Below are positions 37,810 to 48,343 of a DNA stretch of 64,000 nucleotides, in pieces. Positions within the stretch are counted from its first letter, which is position 1. The number at the start of each line of letters is the position of its first letter. The stretch comes from Sphingomonas sp. (lineage in GTDB: Bacteria; Pseudomonadota; Alphaproteobacteria; Sphingomonadales; Sphingomonadaceae): assembly GCF_017744835.1 (NCBI RefSeq), contig NZ_JAGIAM010000003.1:372001-436000 (forward strand), given 5' to 3'. The notes below the pieces were generated by a model. The model saw only the letters and a list, made by a program, of their open reading frames with translations, was not told the origin of the DNA and did no database searches. The position numbers were made by a program, and so were the translations under genes.

Positions 37810-38997
37810 ATGACCCCGGCCGCGCGTACCCAGGCTGCGATCGACCTGCTCGACCGCATCATCGCTGCGGCGCGCGAGCAAGGCGCGGCGGCGGACACGC
37901 TGATCGCGCGCTGGTTCGCCGAACGTCGCTATGCGGGATCGAAGGATCGCCGCGCGATCCGCGAGCTGATCTACGAGGCGATCCGGTTATGTGGGGAGCG
38001 CCCAGAGAGCGGGCGTGCCGCGCTGCTCGCGCTGGTCGAGCGTCGGCCCGAGCTGGGGGACGCCTTCGACGGCTCGCCTTACGGCCCCGCGCCGATCGCG
38101 TCCGGCGAGCCGATCGCCGAGGCGGGAACGGCGCCGGCCTGGCTCCGTGCCGCGCTCGAGGCCTCCGGGCTCGGGTCCGACGAGCAATCCGCGCTGCTCG
38201 AGCGCGCGCCGCTCGACGTTCGCATCAATCGCCTAAAGGCTGATCCAGCGCCGATCGCCGCGGGCATTCCGGGCGCCGTCCCGCTGCCCTGCATTCCCGA
38301 CGGCCTGCGGCTTCCCTCCGACACGCCGGTCGAGCAGCTCCCTGCCTTTCGCGAAGGCAAGCTCGAGGTGCAGGACGCCGGCAGCCAGGCCGTCACGCTT
38401 GCCGCAGGCGCGAGGCGGGGGATGCGGGTCATCGATCTCTGCGCGGGCGCGGGGGGCAAGACGCTCGCGCTCGCAGCGGCGATGGACAATGCCGGCGAGC
38501 TCCTGGCCTGCGACGTCGATCGCCCGCGGCTCTCGCGCCTCGCCCCGCGCGCCGAGCGGGCAGGAGTGACGATCGTGGAGACACGGCTGCTCGATCCCGG
38601 CCGCGAAGCCACAATGCTCGCGGACCAGCAGGACAGGGCGGACGTGGTGCTGGTCGACGCGCCTTGCTCGGGCACCGGCACCTGGCGCCGCAATCCCGAG
38701 GCGCGCTGGCGGCTGACGCCCGAACGGCTCGGGCGCTATGTCGCGACCCAGGTCGGGTTGCTCGACATTGCCGCGGCGCTGGTGCGCCCGGGCGGGACGC
38801 TGATCCATATCGTCTGCTCGGTGCTCGATGCCGAAGGCGCGGGGCAGGCGCAGGCCTTTCTCGATCGCCATCCGGGCTGGCAGGCCGAGCCGCTGTCGCT
38901 CGGGCTCGGCACGCCGCGCGGTCCGGGAGTGCGGCTCACCCCGCTAAACGATTCGACCGACGGCTTTTTTGTCGCGAAGATGGTGCGGCCATGCTAG
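37810..38997 (+). CDS. RsmB-family rRNA (cytosine-C5) methyltransferase
   Basis: 395 residues. An N-terminal NusB-like helical domain (about 1-130) precedes a Rossmann methyltransferase: AdoMet motif I VIDLCAGAGGKTLALA, motif IV VDAPCSGTGTWRRNPE with a catalytic Cys, and motif VI HIVCSVLDAEG with the nucleophilic Cys. RsmB-type enzymes make m5C967 in 16S rRNA; RsmF and others share the fold, so target is inferred. It starts 27 bases after guaB. Confidence 0.85.
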   Translation: MTPAARTQAAIDLLDRIIAAAREQGAAADTLIARWFAERRYAGSKDRRAIRELIYEAIRLCGERPESGRAALLALVERRPELGDAFDGSPYGPAPIASGEPIAEAGTAPAWLRAALEASGLGSDEQSALLERAPLDVRINRLKADPAPIAAGIPGAVPLPCIPDGLRLPSDTPVEQLPAFREGKLEVQDAGSQAVTLAAGARRGMRVIDLCAGAGGKTLALAAAMDNAGELLACDVDRPRLSRLAPRAERAGVTIVETRLLDPGREATMLADQQDRADVVLVDAPCSGTGTWRRNPEARWRLTPERLGRYVATQVGLLDIAAALVRPGGTLIHIVCSVLDAEGAGQAQAFLDRHPGWQAEPLSLGLGTPRGPGVRLTPLNDSTDGFFVAKMVRPC

Positions 38998-39026
38998 CTG
39001 CGCGAACCTCAATGTCGGAGATTTTG

Positions 39027-39533
39027 ATGCGGATCACTGCGATCTCGGCTGCTGCGGCGCTGATGCTGCTGACGGTTTCCACGTCGCTGACGGCCCAGCG
39101 CCCCGACAATCAGATCGATCCCAAGTCGCTCGCGCTGCTCCAGGAGGGCCGGGCCGCGCTTGCCGCCGGAAACCTCGACGCTGCCGAGGACGCGATCGAG
39201 AGCGCGCTCGCCGTCGATCCGCGCAATCGCCAGGCGTTCGTCGTGCTCGGCGACGTCGCGCGCAACCGCGGGCTGCCGGGCAAGGCCGTGCGCCTCTACC
39301 GCGAGGCACTGGCGCTCGAGCCCAACGACCTCACCGCGCTGCACGGCGAGGGCGAGGCGCTGGTCGCCAAGGGCGCGGTCGAGAAGGCCAAGGAAGTGCT
39401 CGCCAAGGTCCGCACCATCTGCGGCGCGCAATGTGGCGAAGCCAATGCGCTCGCTGCGTCGATCGCCAAGGGGCCGCCGGCCACCGCTACCGCGCAGGCC
39501 GAGCCCGCTACTCCGGCGCCTGCCAAGCCCTGA
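39027..39533 (+). CDS. Exported tetratricopeptide-repeat protein
   Basis: 168 residues. Signal peptide MRITAISAAAALMLLTVSTS ending near TAQ, then about three TPR units (LLQEGRAALAAGNLDAAEDA, VVLGDVARNRGLPGKAVRLY, LHGEGEALVAKGAVEKAKEV) and an Ala/Pro-rich tail. Two Cys (CGAQC) lie after the TPRs. Probably periplasmic and protein-binding; no further role can be given. The ATG at 39027 follows GGAG by 8 bases; upstream ATGs at 38991 and 39012 would lengthen the signal region. Confidence 0.78.
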   Translation: MRITAISAAAALMLLTVSTSLTAQRPDNQIDPKSLALLQEGRAALAAGNLDAAEDAIESALAVDPRNRQAFVVLGDVARNRGLPGKAVRLYREALALEPNDLTALHGEGEALVAKGAVEKAKEVLAKVRTICGAQCGEANALAASIAKGPPATATAQAEPATPAPAKP

Positions 39534-39541
39534 CGGGCTTA

Positions 39542-39600
39542 AAGGCCGGAGCCTGGTTTGCTTGGCTTCTGAAACGAGTCGAAAGCCGGGCTCCGGCCTT
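39542..39600. repeat. Inverted repeat between convergent genes
   Basis: AAGGCCGGAGCCTGG (39542-39556) is matched 14 of 15 by the reverse complement at 39586-39600, with a 29-base loop, between the TPR gene and rsmA. It could serve as a bidirectional transcription barrier; the sequence style is that of dispersed REP-like palindromes. Confidence 0.5.
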
Positions 39601-39621
39601 CGCCGGGGTACGATTTGGCGC

Positions 39622-40437
39622 TTAGCCCAGCGCCCTCGCCAAGGCGACGAATTCGGCGACGGTGACCGTCTCGGCACGCCGGCTCGAATCGATGCCCAGC
39701 GTCTCCATCGCCTCGATCGCGCCAGGGATGGGCTTGAGGCTCTGGCGGAGCATCTTCCGGCGCTGGCCGAACGCGGCCGCTGTGAGCTTCTCCAGCGTGG
39801 CGAGCTTGACGCCCTCGGGAGCCTCGGCGGGCACGATGTGCACCACGGCCGACATCACCTTGGGCGGTGGCGTGAAGGCCGAGCGGTGCACCGGCATGGC
39901 GATGCGCGGAGTCGAGCGCCACTGCGCCAGCACCGCCAGCCGGCCATAGGCGTCGCTGCCGGCCGTCGCGACGATCCGCTCCGCGACTTCCTTCTGGAAC
40001 ATCAGGGTCAGGCTCTGCCACCACGGCGCCCATTCGGCCGAGAGCCAGCCGATGAGTAGCGCGGTGCCGACGTTGTACGGCAGGTTGGCGACGACGTGCG
40101 GCTTGCCGGCGAACAGCGCAGGCGCATCGACTTCGAGCGCGTCGCCTTCGATGACGCGCAGCTTGCCGGCGAAATGCTCGCCAAGCTCCTCCAGCGCGGG
40201 GATGCAGCGCCGGTCGCGCTCGACGGCGGTAACGCGGGCTCCGGCTTCGAGGAGCGCTCGGGTCAACCCCCCCGGACCGGGGCCGACTTCGAACACCTCG
40301 GCGCCGACGAGCTCGCCGGGGACGCGGGCGATGCGCGCGAGGAGCTGCTGGTCGAACAGGAAATTCTGCCCGAGCGCCTTGCTCGCGCTGAGACCATATT
40401 TCTTGATGACGTCGCGGAGTGGCGGAAGCTGACTCAC
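39622..40437 (-). CDS. rsmA: 16S rRNA (adenine1518/1519-N6) dimethyltransferase
   Basis: 271 residues (KsgA). Dimethylates two adjacent adenosines in helix 45 during small-subunit assembly. N-terminal LGQNFLFD, AdoMet motif [17 protein letters not shown], catalytic [11 protein letters not shown] and the C-terminal helical domain with [12 protein letters not shown] are all family hallmarks. The GTG start overlaps the pdxA stop as GTGA (40434-40437), the conserved surA-pdxA-rsmA coupling. Confidence 0.96.
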   Translation of the reverse strand: MSQLPPLRDVIKKYGLSASKALGQNFLFDQQLLARIARVPGELVGAEVFEVGPGPGGLTRALLEAGARVTAVERDRRCIPALEELGEHFAGKLRVIEGDALEVDAPALFAGKPHVVANLPYNVGTALLIGWLSAEWAPWWQSLTLMFQKEVAERIVATAGSDAYGRLAVLAQWRSTPRIAMPVHRSAFTPPPKVMSAVVHIVPAEAPEGVKLATLEKLTAAAFGQRRKMLRQSLKPIPGAIEAMETLGIDSSRRAETVTVAEFVALARALG

Positions 40438-41441
40438 GGTGCTCCCGCGGCGGCGAGCGCTGCGCGCCGCTCGGCCTGCATGGCCGCCATCCGGATCGCG
40501 GCGATCATCGCCCCGGGATTGGCCTCGTCGCGCCCGGCGATGCCGAAAGCGGTGCCGTGGTCGGGCGAGGTGCGGACGATCGGCAGGCCGAGCGTGGTAT
40601 TCACGCCGTCGTCGAAATGGAGCGTTTTGATCGGGATCAGCGCCTGATCATGATAGAGGCAGAGCGCCGCATCATAGCCGGCGCGGGCGCGGGCGTGGAA
40701 CATGGTGTCGGCGGAGAAGGGGCCGGTCGCGTCGATGCCCTCTTCGCGCAGCTGGGCGATCGCGGGGGTGAGGATGTCGATCTCCTCGCGGCCGATCGCT
40801 CCGCCTTCGCCGGCGTGGGGGTTGAGCCCGGCAAAGGCGAGCCGCGGCTTCTCGATCCCGAAGTTGCGCAACAGCCCGCGCGCAGTGACGCGCGCCTTGG
40901 CGACGATCAGCTCCTGCGAGATGAGATGCGGCACCTCGGCGAGCGCGACATGGACCGTGATCGGCACCACGCGCAGCGTCGGGCCGGCGAGCATCATCAC
41001 GGTGTTCTCGTCGGCTACGCCGCAGCGCTCGGCGACGAACTCGGTCTGCCCGGGGTGGGGGAAGCCAATGTGATAGAGTTGCGCCTTGGACACCGGGCCG
41101 GTGACGAGCGCGTCTGCGGCGCCCGAACGGACCAGGCCGACGGCGACCTCAAGCGACTGGAGCGCGGCGCGTGCGCTGTCGAGGTCGGGCGTGCCGGGCA
41201 TGACCTCGCCCATGTCGCCGAGCGAAAGGATCGGGAGCGCGTCGGGGAAGACGCGCGCGGCCTCGGACGGATCGTCGATCCGCGCCACCGGGCCGCTCCA
41301 GGCCTTTTCGACCGCACGCGGATCGCCCACGGCGAAGAAGGTCGGGAGCGAATGGAGCTCGCGCGCCTTCCAGGCCTTGGCGGTGATCTCGGGGCCGATC
41401 CCGGCCGAGTCACCCATTGCGATGGCCAGCGGCCGGATCAT
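40434..41441 (-). CDS. pdxA: 4-hydroxythreonine-4-phosphate dehydrogenase
   Basis: 335 residues. NAD-dependent step of DXP-dependent pyridoxal-phosphate synthesis. Motifs: [15 protein letters not shown] at the N-terminus, [17 protein letters not shown] (metal His), [12 protein letters not shown] and [11 protein letters not shown]. The ATG at 41441 gives the normal start; the frame is open upstream into surA. It starts 16 bases after the surA stop and overlaps rsmA. Confidence 0.96.
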   Translation of the reverse strand: MIRPLAIAMGDSAGIGPEITAKAWKARELHSLPTFFAVGDPRAVEKAWSGPVARIDDPSEAARVFPDALPILSLGDMGEVMPGTPDLDSARAALQSLEVAVGLVRSGAADALVTGPVSKAQLYHIGFPHPGQTEFVAERCGVADENTVMMLAGPTLRVVPITVHVALAEVPHLISQELIVAKARVTARGLLRNFGIEKPRLAFAGLNPHAGEGGAIGREEIDILTPAIAQLREEGIDATGPFSADTMFHARARAGYDAALCLYHDQALIPIKTLHFDDGVNTTLGLPIVRTSPDHGTAFGIAGRDEANPGAMIAAIRMAAMQAERRAALAAAGAP

Positions 41442-41457
41442 CGGCCCGGCCGACACG

Positions 41458-42828
41458 TCAGCGATATTCGACCAGCGCGTCGCGGCGCAGGTCGCGCAGC
41501 ATGCGCTGGGCGCGCAGGTTGACACGCTCGTCCTCGATCTGCCCCTGGACCTGCTCGACGGTGGGCAGGTTGGGCGGGGGCGGATCGTCGCGGCCGCACA
41601 GCACGAGCACGCGGACGCCGTCCTCGACCGAGCCGAAGGGCTGGGTCGCCTGGCCGACCTGCAGATCGAGGAGCATGTTCTGGAGCGCCGGCGGCAGGTC
41701 GCGCACCTTGATGGAATCGCGGTCGACCACTTCGGCGTTCTGCGCCGTCGCGACCTTGGCCACGTCGCCGCAGCCGCGAATCGCCCGCGTCGCTTCGGCG
41801 AACTGGCTGGCGCGAGCGGTCGCCTGCTCCTTGGTGGTGCCGGCGGCGAAGTTGATCGAGAGCTGGCGCAGGTTGAGTTTGGCGTCGTGCTGGTCGGGCT
41901 CGAGCACCTTGCGCTTCTCGGCGACGTAGAGGATCGAGAAGCCGGTCGGCAGCTCGATCGGGCCGGCGATCTGGCCAGGCTGCATTTCCTGCGCCGCCTG
42001 GGCGAGTGCCTCGGGGAGGATGCCCGGGCGGACCCAGCCGAGATCGCCGCCCTGCGACTTGGTCGAGCTCTCCGAATAGGTGCGCGCGATATAGTCGAAG
42101 GGCGCGCCCTCGCGCATCTGCTGGATCATCTTGGTCATCGCAGCGCGAACCTCGGCGGCGCGATCCGGCGTGGCGTTCAGATAGATTTCGTAGACGTGGA
42201 ACTCCTCGCCGCCCTTCTGCTGCTTGAGGCGCTCGATGACGGCGTTCGCCTCGGCCTCACCCACGTTGATGTTGACGCGGCGGCGGAGCAGGCGGCTCCA
42301 GGCGATCTCGGCCTCGATCTGGCGGCGCACGGTGCGCTCCGACGAGCCCGACTGCTTGAGCCAGGTGCGGAACTGGTCGGGCGTCTGCTGGAAGTTGCGC
42401 GCGACGCGGGCAAAGCTCGTCTCGATCTCGCGCGGCTCGACGGTGATCTCGTTGGCCTTGGCCTCCTGGATCTGCAGCGTCTCGTCGATCAGCTGGCGCA
42501 GCACGGTGAGGCGCAGCTGGTCATGCTCCTCAGGCTTGAGCTTGAGCTTGTTGATCGCGACGATCATGCCCACGCGCTGATCGACGTCGGTGCCGGTGAT
42601 GACCGTGTCGTTGACGATCGCGGTCGGCTTGCGGATGTTGGGATCGGCCTTGCCGAAGATCTGGAGATTGGCCGGCAGGTCGAGTCCCGCCTCGGGCACC
42701 TGCTGGTCCTGCACCGTCTGCGACACAGCGACCGTGGCGATTCCGCCGAGCGCCGCCGCCAAAATCGCCTTGCGGCCGATGCGGACCGCCTTTGCAACAC
42801 CGATGTTCACGTGAACCCGTACCCTCAT
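41458..42828 (-). CDS. surA: Periplasmic chaperone/peptidyl-prolyl isomerase SurA
   Basis: 456 residues. Chaperone for outer-membrane protein assembly. A hydrophobic export signal follows a long N-region (about 20-37, AILAAALGGIATVAVSQ), then the SurA N domain (KPTAIVNDTVITGTDVDQR) and a parvulin domain around 195-300 (EEFHVYEIYLNATPD ... GGDLGWVRPGILPEAL); a second parvulin unit is degenerate. Position between lptD and pdxA is the standard order; LptD is a known SurA client. Start ATG at 42828. Confidence 0.94.
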   Translation of the reverse strand: MRVRVHVNIGVAKAVRIGRKAILAAALGGIATVAVSQTVQDQQVPEAGLDLPANLQIFGKADPNIRKPTAIVNDTVITGTDVDQRVGMIVAINKLKLKPEEHDQLRLTVLRQLIDETLQIQEAKANEITVEPREIETSFARVARNFQQTPDQFRTWLKQSGSSERTVRRQIEAEIAWSRLLRRRVNINVGEAEANAVIERLKQQKGGEEFHVYEIYLNATPDRAAEVRAAMTKMIQQMREGAPFDYIARTYSESSTKSQGGDLGWVRPGILPEALAQAAQEMQPGQIAGPIELPTGFSILYVAEKRKVLEPDQHDAKLNLRQLSINFAAGTTKEQATARASQFAEATRAIRGCGDVAKVATAQNAEVVDRDSIKVRDLPPALQNMLLDLQVGQATQPFGSVEDGVRVLVLCGRDDPPPPNLPTVEQVQGQIEDERVNLRAQRMLRDLRRDALVEYR

Positions 42829-42912
42829 CCTGCCGGAAGATAGAGGCGCCTAATCGCCAATTGTGCCTGAACCAAGGCTTAGCGATCCCCAGCGCCCCTC
42901 CTGACGCAAGGG

Positions 42913-45255
42913 TTAGCGTCCAAGGTTCTTGAACGCCAGCGACAAAAGGAAGCTGTTGCCGCGCACCGCGTCGCCGGTCGTCTCATAATCGCGCTTCCAG
43001 GTGAGGCCGAGCCGCAGGCAGTCATCCTCGTAGGCGACGCCGAGGCGGTGGCGCACGGGCTGGAACCCATCGGCCTGCGAGGTCACGTCCTCTTCCTGAT
43101 CGGTGAGATCGACCAGGATTGAGCCCGAAACCGACCAGAAGCGCGCCACTTGCACGCGTGCGCCGAGCCGCGCTTCCTCGCGATCCTGCAGATCCTCGAG
43201 TGCCGGGCCGATGTTGCGGTTGAGCCGCAGATAGCCGAGCTGGACATAGGTGCTGCGCGAGCCGACCGTGGCATCGATCTCGTTGCGGCGGATCGCGAGG
43301 TTGTCCTTGTCGAGGCGATAGCGGTGCGTGAAGCTGATGAAGTCGCGGAAACGGACCACGGTGCGCCCGACGATGTCCGACACGCGATCGGTGAGCCCGG
43401 TGCCGTCGGGGAAGATCGTGGGGCGTGAGGAGAGGCGGTAGCTCTGGCCGACATTCGCGTCGATGCTCAGCCCCGGCAGATAGAGCGCATAGTCGACGCC
43501 CCAGGTGAAGCGGGTCGAATCCTCGAACCGGTCGTATCCGGGGAAGCGGTTGAGCGCGAAGAGATTCGAATCCTCAAGGTCGACCGCGCGCGCGTCCTCG
43601 TTCGGGACGTCGAGATTCTCGATCTTGGGCGCCGCGACCACCTGCACGCGCGGCGTGATCCGCTGGGTGCCGCCGAACAGTTCGCCGACGAAGGGCCATT
43701 TGACGTCGAGCGCCAAGGCGCCCACGCCGCGGAATTGGAACCCTTCGAGCCCGCGATAGCTGGCCACGTCGGTCTCCAGCGTGTCGTGCGTGTTGTAGGC
43801 GTCGGCGCGGGCATAGGCGGTCAGCGTGACTTCCTGCCCCCAGGCAGTCAGCCGGCGCAGATCCCAGCGTGCGCTGGCGAAGGCGCGCTGCGAATCCTGC
43901 CCGTCGGCGCGCCCGATTGCGAGCGTGTTCACCTGCAGCTCGACTCGCCCGCCAATCAGCCCGTCGTCGAGGCGCCGGCGATAGTCGAGCTCGGGAAGTG
44001 CGATCGGCTGCATCCCCTGGCGCTCGCCGACGCGCAGCGTCTGCACCGCCCAGGCATTGATCGAGAAATAGCTGTCCTGGTCGATCCGCTCGACGCGCAA
44101 ATTGTTGCGCAGCCGGTCGTCGCGCGAAATGTCGTAGCGGCGCAGGAAGGTGCGGTCGGTGGTCAGCCGCAGCGAGGCGCTGGCGCTCCAGTTTGGGTCG
44201 AGCTGGAAATTGCCGACCGCGTCCAGATAGCCACGAAAGTCGTTGCGCGAGGTAGCTGGCGTGATCGGAACGGTCAGGTCGTCGGCGCGGCGGCTGTAGG
44301 TGCCATAGCCGGTTACACGATAGGCGCCCTTGCTGGTTAGTGCGCGATACTCGGCCTGGAGCATCGGCAGCGTGTCGGTGAACACGCGCGGCGTGACGGT
44401 CAGGTCGCGGTTGGGCGCCAGGCTGAAGAAATAGGGCAGCGCAATCTGGAAGCCGTTGGTGCGGCTGTAGCGGAGATCGGGCGTCAGGAAGCCGTCATCG
44501 CTTCTGCCGCCCACTGGATGCGAGAAGACGGGAAGCGGGATCGTCGCGAAGCCGAACACCGAGACACGCGCGCCGGTATAGCGGATGCGCTTCTTGTTAG
44601 GATCATAGACCACTCGGTCGGCGGTGATCTTCCACGAAGGCTCCTTGGGGCACCCTTCCGAATCGGTAACCGCGCATGGGGTGTAGGCCGCGTTCTCGAC
44701 GGTGATGATGCCGTTGTCGCGCCGCCCGCGCTGCGCGGCCAGGCGGCCGCCCGCGTCGAGTACGACGAGCATGTTCTCAACCACGCCGTCGCGCAGCGTG
44801 TCAGTCAGCTCGATGCGGTCGCCGTACGCCGCGTCTCCTTCGGGGTTGGTGACGACGATATTGCCCTCGGCCACCACTTGGCCGGTCTTACGGTTCCACA
44901 CCACGCGGTCCGCGCGCAGCCGGTCGCTGCGCCGGTAGAGGCGCACGTCGCCGCTAGCAGTGACTACGTCCTGCTCATAATCGTAGATCAGCTGGTCGGA
45001 GGTGAACTGGATCTCGTCGGGGTTCTCGGGAACCGACACGGGCGAGGGAGGGGGAAGGGCGACGCCGCGGTCCTGGAGGTCCGGGCCCTGAGCGGGTGCG
45101 GTGGACGGTACCTGCGCGGGGGGAGCGGGGGGTGTCTGCGGCAAGTCCGGCTGGCGCGTCGGCGCCTCGCGCGGGTCCGCCGTCTCCTGCGCCCGCGCCT
45201 GCGCGGCAAGGCACAGTCCCACCGCGGCCGACACGAGCAGAGCCTTGCGCGTCAC
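42913..45255 (-). CDS. lptD: LPS-assembly protein LptD
   Basis: 780 residues from a GTG at 45255, which gives a clean signal peptide (MTRKALLVSAAVGLCLAAQA, cut near RAQ); an ATG at 45306 would add 17 residues. After a Pro-rich stretch come the OstA/LptA-like beta-jellyroll (DQLIYDYEQDVVTASGDVRLYRRSDRLRA) and a large C-terminal beta-barrel. With LptE it inserts lipopolysaccharide into the outer leaflet; here it may handle an atypical lipid, since sphingomonads often have glycosphingolipids in place of LPS. First gene of lptD-surA-pdxA-rsmA; divergent from holC. Confidence 0.93.
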   Translation of the reverse strand: MTRKALLVSAAVGLCLAAQARAQETADPREAPTRQPDLPQTPPAPPAQVPSTAPAQGPDLQDRGVALPPPSPVSVPENPDEIQFTSDQLIYDYEQDVVTASGDVRLYRRSDRLRADRVVWNRKTGQVVAEGNIVVTNPEGDAAYGDRIELTDTLRDGVVENMLVVLDAGGRLAAQRGRRDNGIITVENAAYTPCAVTDSEGCPKEPSWKITADRVVYDPNKKRIRYTGARVSVFGFATIPLPVFSHPVGGRSDDGFLTPDLRYSRTNGFQIALPYFFSLAPNRDLTVTPRVFTDTLPMLQAEYRALTSKGAYRVTGYGTYSRRADDLTVPITPATSRNDFRGYLDAVGNFQLDPNWSASASLRLTTDRTFLRRYDISRDDRLRNNLRVERIDQDSYFSINAWAVQTLRVGERQGMQPIALPELDYRRRLDDGLIGGRVELQVNTLAIGRADGQDSQRAFASARWDLRRLTAWGQEVTLTAYARADAYNTHDTLETDVASYRGLEGFQFRGVGALALDVKWPFVGELFGGTQRITPRVQVVAAPKIENLDVPNEDARAVDLEDSNLFALNRFPGYDRFEDSTRFTWGVDYALYLPGLSIDANVGQSYRLSSRPTIFPDGTGLTDRVSDIVGRTVVRFRDFISFTHRYRLDKDNLAIRRNEIDATVGSRSTYVQLGYLRLNRNIGPALEDLQDREEARLGARVQVARFWSVSGSILVDLTDQEEDVTSQADGFQPVRHRLGVAYEDDCLRLGLTWKRDYETTGDAVRGNSFLLSLAFKNLGR

Positions 45256-45376
45256 TCCGATTCCCACCTTTTTTCTTTCACTCCCAGGCACGCGGCGTTC
45301 CCGCACTATCGCAGCGGTTGCGGCACCGCAACGTCACGTGCGTTGGCCCGAACGCTTGGCGACGCTATCAGGAGCC

Positions 45377-45817
45377 ATGCAGGTCGATTTCTATCATCTC
45401 ACGCGCCAGCCGCTCGAACGCGTGCTGCCGCGCATTGCCGAGCGGGTGCTGGAGCAGGGCGAACGGCTGCTCGTGGTCGCCGCCGACGAGGGGCGCCGCG
45501 CTGCGCTCGACCAGATGCTGTGGAGCTATGCGCCCGAGAGCTTCCTGCCGCATGCCCAGGCCGGCGGCGGCTTCGATGCCGAGCAGCCGGTGCTGATCTC
45601 CGCCGAGCTTGCCGCGCCCAATGACGCGCGCAACGTGGCGCTGGCCGACGGGGCCTGGCGTGACGAGGCGCTGGGCTTCGAACGCGTCTTCCATTTTTTC
45701 GACGCGGAGCGGATCACCGAGGCGCGCGCCGCGTGGAAGGGGCTCGCGGGCCGCGAGGGCATCGAGCGCCGCTATTGGAAGCAGAATGAGTCCGGACGCT
45801 GGGAACAGGCCGCCTGA
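45377..45817 (+). CDS. holC: DNA polymerase III chi subunit
   Basis: 146 residues. MQVDFYHLTRQPLERVLPRI and LLVVAADEGRRAALDQMLWSY with FLPHAQAGG match HolC, which links the clamp-loader psi subunit and SSB. C-terminus YWKQNESGRWEQAA is typical. CAGGAG lies 3-8 bases upstream of the ATG at 45377. Divergent from lptD; a gap of 93 bases separates it from ndk. Confidence 0.92.
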   Translation: MQVDFYHLTRQPLERVLPRIAERVLEQGERLLVVAADEGRRAALDQMLWSYAPESFLPHAQAGGGFDAEQPVLISAELAAPNDARNVALADGAWRDEALGFERVFHFFDAERITEARAAWKGLAGREGIERRYWKQNESGRWEQAA

Positions 45818-45838
45818 CCCGAAACAGGCTGCATGTCC

Positions 45839-45867
45839 TTGCATTGAAGGGACGGCCCGACTAGGGA
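45839..45867 (+). promoter_or_regulatory. Candidate promoter for ndk
   Basis: TTGCAT (45839-45844), 17 bases, then TAGGGA (45862-45867), about 43 bases before the ndk ATG. The -10 is a poor match, so this is tentative. Confidence 0.25.
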
Positions 45868-45910
45868 GCCGCCACCTCTCCACCACCAATAAAACAGGAG
45901 CCGCACGGCC

Positions 45911-46329
<419 letters not shown>

Positions 46330-46333
<4 letters not shown>

Positions 46334-46938
46334 CGCGCCTTCAATCGGGCGAATTCCTGCGACCAGAGCGCGTCGATGCGCGCCTGGTCGCCTCCGCGCT
46401 CGCGGATCCGGGCGGCTTCGATTCGAAGCGTCCGGCCTGCGAGCAGGCGCCCGCTGGTGCGCCATACCAGCTCCACGATCGCGCGATCGCGCTTGGTGGA
46501 ATCGCCTGCGCGATAGGTGACCGTCACCAGCGCGGGCAATCGACCTTCCCGCACATCCGGCCCGCCATCGGTGGCGCCGAGTACTTGCGAGGCGAACCAG
46601 CCGCCCTCGATGCGAGGCAGCACCGGGTTTTGCGTCCCGATCCGTAGCGGCGCGGGGAAGGCCACGGTGGTTTCCAATATCTCGTGCGCCGGGTCTTCGA
46701 GCGCGACCTGATGCCCCTCCTCGATCACGCTCGCGCGCAGCTCGAGCCGTCCTTGGGTCGCCACCGCCCTGGCATCGGCTTCGGTCTTTTCCAGACGTTC
46801 GCTGCGCTGATCGGACCAGTTGTTCCACAGCGTCAGCGCGGCGATGATCACGCCGGCCACCGCGACGAGTTCGCCGATCGTCAGCCAGCGCCGCCGGATC
46901 GCGCGTGCCTCGGCCATTTCCGCTGGTGTCTCGTTCAT
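46330..46938 (-). CDS. Uncharacterised single-pass membrane protein
   Basis: 202 residues. Charged N-terminus (about 1-18), one membrane helix (20-39, [18 protein letters not shown]), a short coiled segment ([19 protein letters not shown]) and a soluble domain of beta character ([29 protein letters not shown]). I do not recognise a family. It converges on ndk with a 4-base overlap. The sensor-kinase gene ends further along the same strand with 31 bases between, so it could be the last gene of the two-component operon or independent. Confidence 0.65.
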
Positions 46939-46969
46939 CGCCGATCGCCCGTTCAGAAGCCTCTGCGGC

Positions 46970-48343
46970 CTATGTCTTCGGCAGCGTGATAGTCGCCGTC
47001 AAGCCGCCGCCTTGGCGATTGGCGAGCGCGATGTCGCCGCCTGCGTCGCGCACGATCGCCCGCGCCAGTGCCAGCCCTAGCCCGATTCCGCCGGTCTCGC
47101 GATTGCGCGAGGTCTCGAGCCGAGTGAAGGGATCGAAGACCGCGGCAAGCTTGTCCTCGGGGATGCCGGGGCCTCGGTCGGCCACTTCGATCGCGACCGA
47201 TTTCTCCCCGGGCAGCAGCTGGACCTCGGCGGAACCTCCGCCATATTTGACAGCATTCTCGATCAGGTTGCGCACGGCGCGGCGCATCAGCCCCGGGCGC
47301 ATTCGCATCCGCAGCCGCGGGGCTTCTTCGAACGTCACGTCCTGATCGAGGTCGCGGAAATCTTCCACGACGGCGTCGATCAGCGCGGAGAGATCGACGT
47401 CGGTCGGCGGCTCGCTCGGCCGTCCGAGGCGGGCGAGCGAGAGGATGTCCTCGAGCGTGCGGTTCATCTCGTCGATGATGTCGGCCATCCGTGCGCGATC
47501 GTCGTCGTCCTCGACCGATTCGATCCGCACGCGCAATGCGGCCAGCGGCGTGCGCAGGTCATGCCCGATCGCGCCCAGCATCCGGTCCTTCTCATCGAGC
47601 ATCGCGTTCACGCGAAGGCTGAGCGCATTGTACGCGCCGATCACGGCGCGCACATCGCTGGGGCCGCGTTCCTCGAGCGGCTCGGCGCCTTCGCCGGGGC
47701 GGAAGCCGCGCGCGGCCTGGGCAAGCGTGCGCAGCGGACGCGCGATGCGGCGGCCGGCGAGCAGCAGCGGGATCAGCACGACGATGTAGAGGATCAGCGT
47801 CTGCGCGGCGAGCTGCCAGATCAGGCCGCGTTCGGCGCGCGACCAGCCGGAGCGGAGCGTCAGCCATCCCTTTCCGGGAAGCTCGACTGCGACGCGAAGC
47901 TCGCCTCCGATCTGCCGCAGGCGCTTGGCGCGGTCGGGACTGACGCCGGGCAGCGGATGCTGCTCATCGATCCGCTGCACCGTCGCGATCACCTGTCCGA
48001 CCGGGATGCCGGCATCCTGAAACGCCTTGCGGATGTCGCCCTCGATATCCTCGCGTCGCGGCTGGCCGGCGGCGATCGGATTGGCCGGCATCAGCTGGAC
48101 GTTCCACGGAGCCCCACGACCCGGACCGCGCGGGGCGCGCGGGCGTGGCGTCGGCGTCGGGTTCGCCAGCCGGTCGCCGGCGTCCACCAGCCGCGTGACG
48201 GCGGGGCCGATCACCTGCCCGTAGCGGTATGCCTGGCGTTCGCGCAGCAGCATCGCGAAGTTGATCGCCTGGGCGAGGAACAGCGCGATGGCCACGAGCA
48301 GCGCCATCTGCCCGGCCAAGCTCTTGGGCATCAGGCGGCTCAC
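46970..48343 (-). CDS. OmpR-type two-component sensor histidine kinase
   Basis: 457 residues. N-terminal membrane helix (about 12-30), a periplasmic domain of about 150 residues with a Pro/Arg-rich stretch (PTPTPRPRAPRGPGRG), second helix (about 175-195), HAMP, then HisKA with GHDLRTPLAALRVRIE and phospho-acceptor His261, and a full HATPase: N-box NLIENAVKYGG, G1 VADRGPGIPEDKL and G2 GGIGLGLALARAIV. An intact EnvZ-class kinase; signal unknown. Its start overlaps the regulator stop as ATGA. Confidence 0.94.
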   Translation of the reverse strand: MSRLMPKSLAGQMALLVAIALFLAQAINFAMLLRERQAYRYGQVIGPAVTRLVDAGDRLANPTPTPRPRAPRGPGRGAPWNVQLMPANPIAAGQPRREDIEGDIRKAFQDAGIPVGQVIATVQRIDEQHPLPGVSPDRAKRLRQIGGELRVAVELPGKGWLTLRSGWSRAERGLIWQLAAQTLILYIVVLIPLLLAGRRIARPLRTLAQAARGFRPGEGAEPLEERGPSDVRAVIGAYNALSLRVNAMLDEKDRMLGAIGHDLRTPLAALRVRIESVEDDDDRARMADIIDEMNRTLEDILSLARLGRPSEPPTDVDLSALIDAVVEDFRDLDQDVTFEEAPRLRMRMRPGLMRRAVRNLIENAVKYGGGSAEVQLLPGEKSVAIEVADRGPGIPEDKLAAVFDPFTRLETSRNRETGGIGLGLALARAIVRDAGGDIALANRQGGGLTATITLPKT